A DNA stretch of 64,000 nt from PALSA-612 sp963846915 (GTDB lineage: Bacteria > Actinomycetota > Thermoleophilia > Gaiellales > Gaiellaceae). The first letter of the stretch is position 1; each line of letters opens with the position of its first letter. The stretch spans positions 1,736,001-1,800,000 of the forward strand of contig CAWJXV010000009.1 of the NCBI GenBank assembly GCA_963846915.1, read 5' to 3'. The notes below the pieces were generated by a model. The model worked only from the letters and a program-made list of their open reading frames with translations. It did no database searches and was not told the origin of the DNA. This document shows, in pieces, positions 7,698-16,751 of the stretch. The translations under genes and the position numbers were made by a program.

Positions 7698-10686
7698 GTG
7701 AGGGTTGACGCAATGATCGGGTCCACGATCGTCGGGCATCGGATCGAAGAACGGCTTGGCGAAGGCGGGATGGGCGTGGTCTACCGGGCTCGCCATGAGC
7801 AGCTCGGGAAGCTTCGGGCGCTGAAGCTTCTTCCGCCGCACCTGGCCCAGGACAGGCAGTTCCGCGAGCGGTTCGAGCGCGAATGGCGTCTGGCGGCGGC
7901 GATCGAGCACCCGAGCATCGTCGAGATCCTCGATGCCGGTGAGGCGGAGGGTCGGCTCTACATCGTCATGCGGCTCATCGACGGAGCCGATCTCGCAACG
8001 GTCGTGGCGGCGCAGGGTGCGCTCGAGCCCGTCCGGGTCACGCACATCCTCGAGCAGATCGGAGATGCGCTCGACGCGGCACACGCCGCGGGCCTCGTGC
8101 ATCGAGACGTCAGTCCCCGCAATATCCTGGTCGCGGCTTCCGATCGCGCGTATCTCGCCGACTTCGGCGTGGCTCGGGCGACGGCGGCAACAGGTCTGAC
8201 CCGCACCGGCTACTTCGTCGGCAACCTCGACTACGCCTCGCCGGAACAGATCGAGGGCAAGGCCATCGACGGGCGCGCGGACATCTACGCTCTCGGCGGC
8301 GTCCTGTACACGAGTCTCACCGGCCGGACGCCGTTCGAGCGCGAGACCGAGGTGCAAGTGATGTATGCGCACCTCAACGAAGCCCCTCCGGCGCCGAGCG
8401 CCGTTCGCGAGGACCTCCCGCCGGCGCTGGACGATGTCGTCGCGAAGGCGATGGCCAAGACGCCCGACACGAGGTTCCAGTCCTGCGCCGAGTTCGTCGA
8501 GGCGCTCCGAACCGCCGTCACACCGGCCGGATCGGTCACCTCTCTGCCCGCAAGTGCTCTCGGCAACGGCGCCCCCGGCAAGGCGACACTGCTCCCGGAC
8601 GGCCTGCTCACGCCAGGGTCAGTCCTCGGCGAGTACAGGATCGAGGCCCTGATCGGCCGCGGCGGGATGGGGATCGTCTATCTCGCGGAGCGACCCAGGC
8701 TGGGCAGCAAGGTGGCGCTGAAGCTGCTGAGCGCCGAGCTGGCCGCCGACGAGCGCTTCAGGGACAGGTTCGTCCGCGAGAGCCAGATGGCGTCGGCGCT
8801 CGATCACCCGAACATCATCCCCGTCTACGACGCGGCCGAGGCCGACGGACGCGCCTTCATCGCCATGCGGTACGTGGACGGGCCGAGCCTCAAAACGCTG
8901 CTCGAGGAGACCGGCTCGCTCGACCTCGAGCGGGCGCTGAATCTTCTCGCGCAGGTCGGGAGCGCGCTCGACGCGGCACACGAGAGCAACCTCATCCACC
9001 GTGATGTCAAGCCTGCGAACATTCTGATCGCAAAGGGCGGCGCGTCGAGTTTCGGTGAGCACGTGTACCTGACCGACTTCGGCGTCTCGAAGCGGGTCGG
9101 CTCGCATTCCGGCCTGACCGCGACGGGACAGTTCGTCGGCACGCTGAGCTACGCCGCGCCCGAGCAGATCGAGGGCAAGTCGGTGGACGGCAGGGCCGAC
9201 CTCTACGCGGCGGCCTGCGTGCTGTACGAGATGCTCGCCGGCTCGCCGCCGTTCAAGAGGGACAACGACGTCGCGTTGCTCTGGGCCCACGTGACCGAGC
9301 CCCCGCCCAGGCTCTCGGAGGTTCGCGGCGATCTCCCGCCCGACCTCGATGCAGCGATCGCCAGGGGAATGGCAAAGTCCCCGGACGAGCGCCAGCCATC
9401 GTGTGCACAGCTGATCGCAGAGGTGCGTGCGGCGTGCCAGACCCGAACGGCAGCCTGGTCGAGCGCCCTCGCCGCGACGGTGGTCGTGGAGGAGAGCGCG
9501 ACTGCTGTCGATCCCGGATCCTCGCCGCCAACGGTCGCGCCGGCTGGCCGTACCGCCGACCGAGCCGACTCCGGTCGCCCCGATCGTGACCTCCGCCGCG
9601 ACCGTGGCCCAAACGTCCGCGGAGACGCCGGCAACCGTCGTCGAGCAAGGGCCGACCGCCGCGGACACGCCGGTCGCCAATCGCGAACCGGCTGTCGACA
9701 CGCCTCCCGCCGCGCAACCGCCTCGCGACGTCCCGCCGCCGACGGTTCCCGCGGCCGGCCTCGAGCGGAAGCGAAGGCCGTCACGCAAGGTCGTCGCGGC
9801 CGTCCTCCTCCTCATCGTGCTCATCGGAGCCGGAGCCGCAATCGCGATCGCGATGTCGTCCTCCTCCGGCTCCAAGACGTCGTCCGGTGCTCCGCCGGCG
9901 CCCGCGACTCCGCCGGGGTCGCCACCCGTCGGCAAGCTCGCGGTCGCGAGCTTCCACGTGGGCCGTGCCGTGGCCGGCGGCTCCCTGGCGGCACTGCTCA
10001 CGGTCCGTCAGTCGGGCTTTGCCCGATCGGCAGCTGCGAACGTGCTTTGTCGCGGTGCGATCGGAGACCGTCCGATCGCCGCCACCCGGAGCGTGTCCGG
10101 CGGCGTGGGCACGTGCCGATGGCAGGTCCCCGTGCAGGCCGCGGGGCGAACGTTGGCCGGGACGGTGGCAATCAGACGCGGCCACGTGTCGGTCAGCCGC
10201 GGGTTCTCGCTCCGCGTCAACCCTTCGCCCGGAAAGGTCGTTCTCACGAAGGCGCCCGTGATTGCCTCCGGCCCCAAAGCCGGTCGCGTGCTCGTGGTCG
10301 ACTTCCCGCTACGCCTCGAGAGCCTCGGGCAGCGCCGGTCGCTGCCCACGGCCACCACGACGGCAACCTGTCGCGCACGTGCGCAGGGACGAGCCTTTAC
10401 CCGGGGCACGACGACGCTTTCCGGGAGCGGCGTCAGGTGCGCCTGGACCGTGCCCTCGAACGCATCGGGCCGCCGGCTGCTGCTTCTTCTCCACGTCGTC
10501 TCCGAGGGCCACGCGGCATCGTTCCGGTTCCCGGCAAGCGTCCCGCGCTCCGTGGCTCCGAGCCCCCCGCCTGCGCCGCCGGCACCGCCTGCATCCCCGC
10601 CGCCGTCCCCGACTCCCACGCCAGCGCCACCTGCGCCGCCGCCGCCGCCGGCGTCCACGCCACTTCCAACACCCGTGCCGCAATGA
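7698..10686 (+). CDS. Hanks-type Ser/Thr kinase with two kinase domains, one TM helix and an ectodomain; one frameshift
   Basis: Kinase 1 (about residues 14-275) has GEGGMG, the ALK lysine, HRDVSPRN and DFG; its catalytic loop has Ser in place of the usual HRDxK lysine. Kinase 2 (about 311-570) is canonical: GRGGMG, ALK, HRDVKPAN, DFG. A Pro/Thr-rich linker, a membrane helix (VVAAVLLLIVLIGAGAAIAI, about 9790-9850) and an extracellular part with two Cys-pair repeats follow. The frame changes near 9543-9550; removing one G from GCTGGCCG restores a continuous protein (TVAPAAVPPTEPTP). Translation ends at 10686, overlapping a possible ATG of the next gene, whose product shares the repeats. Start GTG 7698. 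Kinase identity is certain; intactness in the organism is not. Confidence 0.8.
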
Positions 10687-10709
10687 GCCGCGACCCGAGG
10701 AGGATCACG

Positions 10710-11996
10710 ATGCACCCAAGTCTGTCCCTACGCTTCTCGCGCTGGGCCGTCGTCGGTCTCGCTCTGGTGCTCGCGCTCGTCGCGGCAGGCGCGGCGGTTC
10801 AGGCCGCGGGAGCGCAGCCCACGAGTGCCCTCGGCAAGACGGCCCGAGCCGCCTCGCGCCCGCTGGCGAAGACGACCAATTCGGCGAACTTCACGGACAA
10901 GAGCGGCGACGGGCCGCTCGACGTGACGAGCGTCGGATTGTCCAACGACGACCAGCCGAACATTCACATCGATGTCAACCTCGGGACGGCAATCCAGACA
11001 TCGACCGACGAGATCATCGTCTTCATCGACACGGACGCCAACCCGAACACGGGAGGCGCTTCCGCCGGCGCCGACAACGCCATCGATCTCAACTTCCCCG
11101 ACAACACCGTCGGACTCAGGAAGTGGGACGGGTCGAGCTTCTCTTACGTCGACCCGCCGGCGGCGTCGTTGACGGCGTCCTACGGCTCGAATCACGTCGG
11201 AATCGACATCAAGCAATCCGACCTCGGTGGCTCGGCGGCGTTCAACTTCTGGGTGGCCGCCTTCCGCGGAGACACGGAGGATCGTGCTCCCGACTCCAGC
11301 GTGTGGAGGTACGACGTCGTGATCGGTGCTCCGCCCCCGCCGCCTCCTCCGCCTGTACCACCTGCGGAACGGCTCCGGATCAAGGCCTTCGCGAAGAGCC
11401 CCTCATCGCCGCGCGCTGGTGAGACATTCGTCGTCGCGCTCGACGTGGTCGATGCCGGCACCGGCAAATCCGTCTACGGTGGTGTTACCTGCAAAGGCAA
11501 GCTCGGTGCCGCGTCGTTCCCCGGAACCGACTACACGCGACGTGGCCATGCCTTCTGCGCCTGGGACATTCCGGCGTCGGCAGTCGGCAAGTTCCTGACG
11601 GGGACGATCCAGGTGTTCGGAGACGGCGGATCGTCCGTCCAGAAGTCGTTCAGGCTCAAGGTCGTGCCCCCGCCGCAACGCCTGCATGTCGTCGGCACGT
11701 CGCCGTCGCCGTCACAACCTCGGATCGGATCGCCGTTCTACCTCGCGGTGGGCGTCGAGATTCTCGAGACCGGAGACCCACCGAGAGCCTTCGATCCGAC
11801 GGGGAAAGGAACCTGTCAGGCATCGATCGGGGGACGGACGCAGCACGTGATCGCAAGCCGCTGGTACGGCAAGGGATGGCTGTGCGAGTGGCAGAGAATT
11901 CCGGCAGGCACGCACGGTCAGGCTTTCGTCGGCTCGATCCAGGTGACGTGGCACGGTCTCAAGGCGACCAAGGGGTTCCGCTTCACGATCAACTGA
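10710..11996 (+). CDS. Secreted protein with two repeats shared with the adjacent kinase ectodomain
   Basis: 428 residues. The ATG at 10710 has AGGAGG just upstream; an ATG at 10683 overlapping the kinase stop is an alternative. A signal peptide (FSRWAVVGLALVLALVAAGA) is followed by a beta-type domain (about 55-205, FTDKSGDGPLDVTSVGLSND, FIDTDANPNTGG), a poly-Pro linker and two repeats of about 100 residues (about 221-320 and 324-428). Each repeat has a Cys pair and the pattern C-x-W-x-P ... G-x-I-x-V ... K-x-F-x-L/F. The kinase ectodomain carries the same pattern twice. Translational overlap and shared repeats suggest that the product interacts with the kinase at the cell surface. This role is inference. 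Confidence 0.75.
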   Translation: MHPSLSLRFSRWAVVGLALVLALVAAGAAVQAAGAQPTSALGKTARAASRPLAKTTNSANFTDKSGDGPLDVTSVGLSNDDQPNIHIDVNLGTAIQTSTDEIIVFIDTDANPNTGGASAGADNAIDLNFPDNTVGLRKWDGSSFSYVDPPAASLTASYGSNHVGIDIKQSDLGGSAAFNFWVAAFRGDTEDRAPDSSVWRYDVVIGAPPPPPPPPVPPAERLRIKAFAKSPSSPRAGETFVVALDVVDAGTGKSVYGGVTCKGKLGAASFPGTDYTRRGHAFCAWDIPASAVGKFLTGTIQVFGDGGSSVQKSFRLKVVPPPQRLHVVGTSPSPSQPRIGSPFYLAVGVEILETGDPPRAFDPTGKGTCQASIGGRTQHVIASRWYGKGWLCEWQRIPAGTHGQAFVGSIQVTWHGLKATKGFRFTIN

Positions 11997-12046
11997 CGGC
12001 TCGGTGCGGACGGGGGGCCGGACGCCAGATTCGCGGGCGGGCCTGA

Positions 12047-12300
12047 CTAGGTCTGCGGCGCGTCGGCGGTTCGCTCGAGCATCTTCTGCGTGATCTTCTC
12101 GGCCGCATCCGGATAGTCGCGCTCGAGGACGCGAAACTCCGTCCCGAAGAGCACGAACAGGTTGGCGTCGGAGGCGGCGGTGACGCTCGCGTTTCGTCGC
12201 TCGCCCGTGAGGATCGCCGCCTCCCCGAAGAAGTCGCCGGGCCCGAGCGTCTCGAGCAGTCTGCCGGATCGTGACGTCGCGAGGGCGGCGAGACGGGTCG
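12047..12300 (-). pseudogene. C-terminal remnant of a cyclic-nucleotide-binding domain protein
   Basis: Minus-strand frame ending at a stop at 12047-12049 reads RLLETLGPGDFFGEAAILTG, then ERRNASVTAASDANLFVL and a helical tail ending MLERTADAPQT. GxFFGE...L(T)GxxRxAxVxA is the phosphate-binding cassette of CAP/cNMP-binding domains. Upstream of about 12300 the frame loses homology and no start is found, so the N-terminal half of the domain is missing. Read as a 5'-truncated gene; a sequencing frameshift is less likely because no other frame continues it. Confidence 0.55.
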
Positions 12301-12529
12301 GCGTTTGGTGTGCCGAGCCCGCTCGCCTCCACAGAGGCAGAGTCCACGCAACGGTTCAGCGAAGTGCGGCCTCTCCCGAAGGGATACGGGGCGCTTCCTC
12401 ACGCCCTCTCCCTCGTGCCTCCTAGACAGGCTGCCAGCGAAGAATCTTCCCCTCTCAGACACTGCCGACGCCCGTACGAAGGTGAACCGGTCATTCAGCG
12501 TGCCGTTTGAAACGGGAGTCTTCGGTGCC

Positions 12530-12535
12530 TACCCT
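12530..12535 (+). promoter_or_regulatory. TACCCT -10 box
   Basis: TACCCT ends 6 nt before the ATG at 12542, with no Shine-Dalgarno: a leaderless arrangement like that of many genes here. Confidence 0.5.
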
Positions 12536-12541
12536 CTGGAC

Positions 12542-12679
12542 ATGGAGCGGCAAGGTCGAGGCTTCTGGGCGCGTCAGGCTGTGTGGCTGGCGATCTCGAT
12601 CGCCATAGCGATCGGTGTTGGCTTGCTGGCGTTGTGGCTGTTCGGACCGAACGGTTTGCCCTTCGGACCGAGAGGATGA
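12542..12679 (+). CDS. 45-residue single-pass membrane protein
   Basis: MERQGRGFWARQ is followed by one hydrophobic helix (AVWLAISIAIAIGVGLLALW) and a Gly/Pro tail (FGPNGLPFGPRG). The basic N-terminus predicts an N-in orientation. It has its own -10 box 6 nt upstream and a hairpin about 90 bp downstream, so it is probably a stand-alone transcript. Function unknown. Confidence 0.55.
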   Translation: MERQGRGFWARQAVWLAISIAIAIGVGLLALWLFGPNGLPFGPRG

Positions 12680-12770
12680 CCGGGCCGTGACCGCGGGCAG
12701 CCAGGCACTGTCTGAAGGCGAATCGGGCTCGACGCCGGGTTAGCCGTCGAGTCTGGCCGTGTTCGGCGAG

Positions 12771-12800
12771 GACGGGAAGCCTGAATCGGGGCTTCCCGTC
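12771..12800. terminator. Hairpin, likely terminator
   Basis: GACGGGAAGCC and GGCTTCCCGTC form a perfect 11-bp stem around the 8-nt loop TGAATCGG. It lies about 90 bp after the stop of the 45-residue membrane protein gene. No strong T-run follows (only ATCTTTGTCTT), as is usual in high-GC actinobacteria. Confidence 0.55.
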
Positions 12801-12815
12801 CTGCGAATCTTTGTC

Positions 12816-12845
12816 TTGACTCACTTCGGGCTTGCCGCGGATAAT
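12816..12845 (+). promoter_or_regulatory. Promoter TTGACT-N18-GATAAT
   Basis: A near-consensus housekeeping promoter: TTGACT at 12816-12821 and GATAAT at 12840-12845 with an 18-nt spacer. The -10 ends 6 nt before the GTG at 12852, so the transcript should be leaderless. Confidence 0.65.
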
Positions 12846-12851
12846 CGTCGG

Positions 12852-13805
12852 GTGGCAGGCGTTCGGAGCTTGGTTGCTGAGCTCCGTTCCTGGGCGAGGT
12901 CGAGCGGGGCTGAGGATCTGCGCGTACCGCCGGCGCTCGACAGGTGGCGGGCGGTGCCCGGCGGGCGCGAATGGCTCGACCGCCTCCCGGAGGTTGTTCA
13001 GGCGTGCGCCGACGCCTGGGGTTTGCGTCTCGGGGAGCCATACAACGGCGGCAAGGTCGGGCTCGCACTCAGGGTCGAGCGTTCCGACGGATCGCCGGCC
13101 GTCCTCAAGATCAACTTCCCGGACCGCGACACTGAGCACGAGGCGATCGCGCTCGGTCTCTGGCGTGGCATCGGCGCGGTGCGTCTCCTCGAGCTCGACG
13201 ACGAGCTCTGTGCGCTGCTGATCGAGCGTTGCGACCCGGGCAACCAGCTCTCGGACGTGGCGGACGAGGACGAAGCGAACACTGCAGCCGCTCGGGTTCT
13301 GGCGAGCATCTGGCGCCCTCCGCCCAAGTCTCACCCGTTCGGCCTGCTGGCGGACGAAGCGGCACGTCGGGTGAAGGAGCTCCCCGCGCGCTGGAACGCT
13401 CTCGGCCGTCCGTTCGAGCGCCTGCTCCTCGACGCCGGGGTCGCTGCCTACCGGGAGCTCGGGCAGGCACAGGAGGGGGCCGTCGTCTGCCACCAGGACT
13501 TCCACGGCGGCAACATCCTGAGGGCAACGCGCGAGCCCTGGCTGGCGATCGACCCGAAGCCCCTCGTCGGCGAGCGCGCGTTCGACACTGCCTGGCTGCT
13601 CCGCGACCGGCGCGCATCGATCCTCACGGACCCGCACCCGCACCGCAGGATGCGCCGCCGGCTCGACCTGCTCTGCGGCGAGCTCGGGCTCGAACGAGAG
13701 CGCATGCGTGGCTGGGGGATTGCGCGCGCACTGGCGTGGGGAATCGACACCGGTGGCGTCCAGCGCGGCCACATCGAGTGTGCGAGGCTCCTCCTGGCCG
13801 TCTGA
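12852..13805 (+). CDS. Aminoglycoside/hydroxyurea kinase, streptomycin 6-kinase (APH(6)) type
   Basis: 317 residues from the GTG at 12852, set by the promoter directly upstream. Similar to the APH_6_hur family, which transfers phosphate from ATP to streptomycin or related substrates. Seen: nucleotide-lobe lysine context AVLKINFPD with a downstream Glu (TEHEAIAL), catalytic loop VCHQDFHGGNIL (Asp near residue 214), and metal-binding IDPKPLVGERAFDTAW, a signature of this family. Cytosolic. Chromosomal members in soil actinobacteria need not confer resistance and may act on other hydroxylated substrates. No resistance or biosynthesis genes lie next to it. Confidence 0.8.
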   Translation: MAGVRSLVAELRSWARSSGAEDLRVPPALDRWRAVPGGREWLDRLPEVVQACADAWGLRLGEPYNGGKVGLALRVERSDGSPAVLKINFPDRDTEHEAIALGLWRGIGAVRLLELDDELCALLIERCDPGNQLSDVADEDEANTAAARVLASIWRPPPKSHPFGLLADEAARRVKELPARWNALGRPFERLLLDAGVAAYRELGQAQEGAVVCHQDFHGGNILRATREPWLAIDPKPLVGERAFDTAWLLRDRRASILTDPHPHRRMRRRLDLLCGELGLERERMRGWGIARALAWGIDTGGVQRGHIECARLLLAV

Positions 13806-13964
13806 ATGACAGGTGGTTCTGCGACGACGGCGGCGAGCCCGCGATGTCGTGACGGCCTCCTGGAGCCCCGGCGTCGGCGTCATCCCGATGGGATGGCGCA
13901 CGTTTCCGGCAAAACGACTTAACTAGGGGGCACCAGCGGTTGTCGCAGCGAATGGAGGAGAGCG

Positions 13965-15429
13965 ATGAGCATCAAGGAGACGGACACAGCGACCGAGTCG
14001 ACCGCCGCGACGGCAACGGCTCCGAAGGTCGAGCACTTCACCCCTGACGAGCGCGCTGCGCGCGGCAAGGCTGCGCGGGCCGAGGTCCCGCGTCGCGTCC
14101 ACGGCGAGTGGGAGTCGTCGCCCCATCGGCCGGATCCCGTCGACCTGCTCGAGGAGCAGGCGCAAACGCGCGTACCGGAACTCGTGCCGATCCGCTACGG
14201 GCGCATGCTCGTCTCGCCGTTCACGTTCTACCGGGGTGCGGCAGCGCTGATGGCGTCCGACCTCGCCGGCACACCCCGCACGGGGCTTCATGCACAGCTC
14301 TGCGGCGACGCCCACCTCTCCAACTTCGGCGCCTTCGCCGCACCCGACCGCCGGATGATCTTCGGCGTCAACGACCTGGACGAGTCGCTGCCCGGCCCGT
14401 TCGAGTGGGACGTGAAGCGCCTCGTCGCGAGCTTCGCCGTCGCCGGCCGCGATCGTGGGTTCTCGACGAAGGTTCGCGCCGGCATCAACGCCATGGTCGG
14501 CCGCTCCTACCGGGAGGCGATGCGCGAGTTCGCGACGATGGGCAACCTCGAGCTCTGGTATGCGCGCCTCGACGTCGAGGACGTCTTCGCCCGGTTCCGC
14601 TCGCAGGTGACCCCCGAGCAGCGAAAGCGGGCCGAGAAGAACCTCGCACACGCGCGCACGAAGGACAGCCTGAAAGCGTTCGGCAAGCTGACCGAGGTCG
14701 TCGACGGACGAGCCGCAGATCGTCAGCGACCCGCCGCTGATCGTCCGGCTGCACGACCTCGGCGAGCCGGGCCAGGTCGAGGCGTTGAGCGAATCCCTGG
14801 CCGGCCTGATCCGTTCATACCGGCGCACGCTCGCGGGCGACCGCCGCCGGTTGCTGGAGCGCTACCGCTTCGTCGACGCGGCGCGCAAGGTCGTCGGCGT
14901 CGGCAGCGTCGGCACCCGGGCGTGGATTCTCCTCATGCTCGGCCGCGACAACGAGGATCCGCTGTTCCTGCAGGCAAAGGAGGCGCAGGCGTCGGTCCTC
15001 GAGCCGTATCTGGGCAAGAGCACCTACGCGAACCACGGCCAGCGGGTGGTCGAGGGCCAGCGGTTGATGCAGTCCGCGAGCGACATCATGCTCGGCTGGA
15101 TCCGCATCACCAAGGGGCTCTCGCTCGACGGCCAGGACCGGGACTTCTACATCCGCCAGCTCTGGGACGGGAAGGGCTCGGCGCTCGTCGACCTGATGGA
15201 GCCGAACCTCCTGGAGACCTACGCGCACCTGTGCGGCTGGACACTCGCGAAGGCGCACGCCCGCTCAGGCGACGCGATCGCGATGGCGAGCTATCTCGGC
15301 ACGAGCGACGTCTTCGACAAGGCCATGGCCGCGTTCGCCGAGACCTACGCGGACCAGAACGAACGCGACTACGACGCGCTCAAGCAGGCCGTCGAGTCGG
15401 GCCGGATCACCGCGCAGACAGGGCTCTAG
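13965..15429 (+). CDS. DUF2252 protein, broken by one frameshift
   Basis: About 487 residues once corrected. The ATG at 13965 has GGAGGAG upstream. The protein has the DUF2252 pattern: RVPELVPIRYGRMLVSPFTF, YRGAA, LCGDAHLSNFG, FGVNDLDE and FEWDVKRLVAS; the HxxN and NDxDE elements resemble the catalytic loop of kinase-like folds. Near 14708 the frame shifts; removing an A from GGACGAG gives a continuous VVDGEPQIVSDPPLI, and the second half (ARKVVGVGSVGTRAW, FYIRQLWDGKGS) is typical of the family. Cytosolic, function unknown. Sequence error is more likely than decay because both halves are conserved. Confidence 0.75.
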
Positions 15430-15439
15430 CCAGGAGCGC

Positions 15440-16111
15440 CTAGACGACCTGGACGAGGCCGGCGACGAGGAAGAAGACGCCGAAGAGGAGCGAGGTGTAG
15501 AAGGTGACCTGGTGCTGCTTGACGGCCAGGAGCTCCTTCGACTTCGCGACCAGCTCGTCGGCTCTGCTCCCCGCGACGAGGTAGACGGTGATCGGCGCCC
15601 ACACGAGCACGCTCGCGAGCAGGACGTAGAAGGCGCCGAGCGCGAGCTCCTGGGCGCGCCCGAGGTTGGCAAGTGCGATCGTGGACGCGGCGAGAACGGT
15701 GATGACGAGCCGCTTCAGGCCGATGCCGAGGGTGACGCCGACCGAGAAGGCGGTGCGGGGCGTGACGCGCTCGAGCCGGTCGAGCACGCGCCGGGCTCGC
15801 GATCCGCCGGCCACGGCTCTCGGCGCGTCGGGGAGGTGGCGCGCCCGCTCGGCAGTGACGAGCAACAGCACTCCGACGACGATCTCCAGGGCCGCGGAGG
15901 CCGTGCTGCCACCCCCGCTCGGCGTCGTGACCGAGCCGATCGCGATCACGAAGAAGAGCGCGAGCGACTGGCCGAGGACGAAGCCGACCGCGAAGACGCT
16001 GCCGTTCACCCGCGCCCGCTTCGTTCCGAGGACGGCGAGTGTCGCGACCACGGTGCCGGGGCTCGCGGCGGCGAGCAACCCGTAGAGGAGGACCTGGAGA
16101 ACGTTGCTCAT
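15440..16111 (-). CDS. GAP-family (Sap/SfLAP-like) membrane protein
   Basis: 223 residues with six hydrophobic segments and the start MSNVLQVLLYGLLAAASPGT. The ASPGT motif in the first helix and the paired three-helix halves are typical of the GAP/SfLAP family, relatives of LysE exporters that include the mycobacterial Gap and Sap proteins linked to export of peptidoglycolipid and sulfolipid. Located in the cytoplasmic membrane, probably exporting a lipid or small molecule. It ends 10 bp from the convergent DUF2252 gene and starts 56 bp from a divergent membrane protein gene. Confidence 0.7.
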   Translation of the reverse strand: MSNVLQVLLYGLLAAASPGTVVATLAVLGTKRARVNGSVFAVGFVLGQSLALFFVIAIGSVTTPSGGGSTASAALEIVVGVLLLVTAERARHLPDAPRAVAGGSRARRVLDRLERVTPRTAFSVGVTLGIGLKRLVITVLAASTIALANLGRAQELALGAFYVLLASVLVWAPITVYLVAGSRADELVAKSKELLAVKQHQVTFYTSLLFGVFFLVAGLVQVV

Positions 16112-16167
16112 GCCGCTCCCGGCAGCGTCGACGGCGAGGACCCGCTCCGCTTCATCCAGAGAGAACG

Positions 16168-16698
16168 ATGCGGAGCTCGCGCCGCGGTGTGAGGTTCGTC
16201 CCCGTGACGAGGTCGCGAGTGAAGGGCGCCGTCAGCTCCGGCGAGCGTTGGGCCGGGTACGGCTGGTTCATGACGCTCGGAACGATCCTGCCGCTCGTCA
16301 TCTTCCTCGCCGGCTATCTCGTGCACATCACGCTCGTCGGCGCGCCGATTGCACGGCGCTGCTACCGGTTCGGGATCTGGACCTCGACAATGGGACAGGA
16401 GCCACCGGGAAAGGACAAGTTCGAGGCGCGGGCGCAGGGCTCGGAGAGGAAGCCGCTCTTCGAGCGCATCCGGCCCTACTCGCCCCCGGGGCTGCTGGAG
16501 CGGCGCGGTCGGCCGGTGTCGATGACGGTTCGCGTGATCTGGTTCGTCTTCGCCGGCTGGTGGCTGGGCGGCGTGTGGGTGGTCATCTCGTGGAGCCCGT
16601 TCCTCTTGCCCTACCCGCTGCTCGACACGGTGGCCTCGCTCCTCGCCGAGCTCCCGTCCGTGATGACGCTCGCCCGGCCCGAGTCCTCCGCGCGATAG
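16168..16698 (+). CDS. Membrane protein with a YccF-like C-terminal segment
   Basis: 176 residues from the ATG at 16168 (a GTG at 16189 is possible). One N-terminal helix (GWFMTLGTILPLVIFLAGYL) is followed by a polar region of about 75 residues and a C-terminal pair of hydrophobic stretches (VRVIWFVFAGWWLGGVWVVI) resembling one YccF inner-membrane domain. Function unknown. Divergent from the GAP-family gene. The family assignment is tentative. Confidence 0.55.
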   Translation: MRSSRRGVRFVPVTRSRVKGAVSSGERWAGYGWFMTLGTILPLVIFLAGYLVHITLVGAPIARRCYRFGIWTSTMGQEPPGKDKFEARAQGSERKPLFERIRPYSPPGLLERRGRPVSMTVRVIWFVFAGWWLGGVWVVISWSPFLLPYPLLDTVASLLAELPSVMTLARPESSAR

Positions 16699-16751
16699 CT
16701 CGCGAGCAGCCTCCGCTGGTTGTCGCGCAGCTCGTTCTGGACGCAGCTTGC

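Noticed and set aside
9550..10682. Continuation of the first kinase frame through 10682 into the secreted protein as one giant protein
   Set aside because: After about 9550 this frame turns Arg-rich and loses protein character, while another frame shows the membrane helix and ectodomain; a one-base frameshift is the better explanation.
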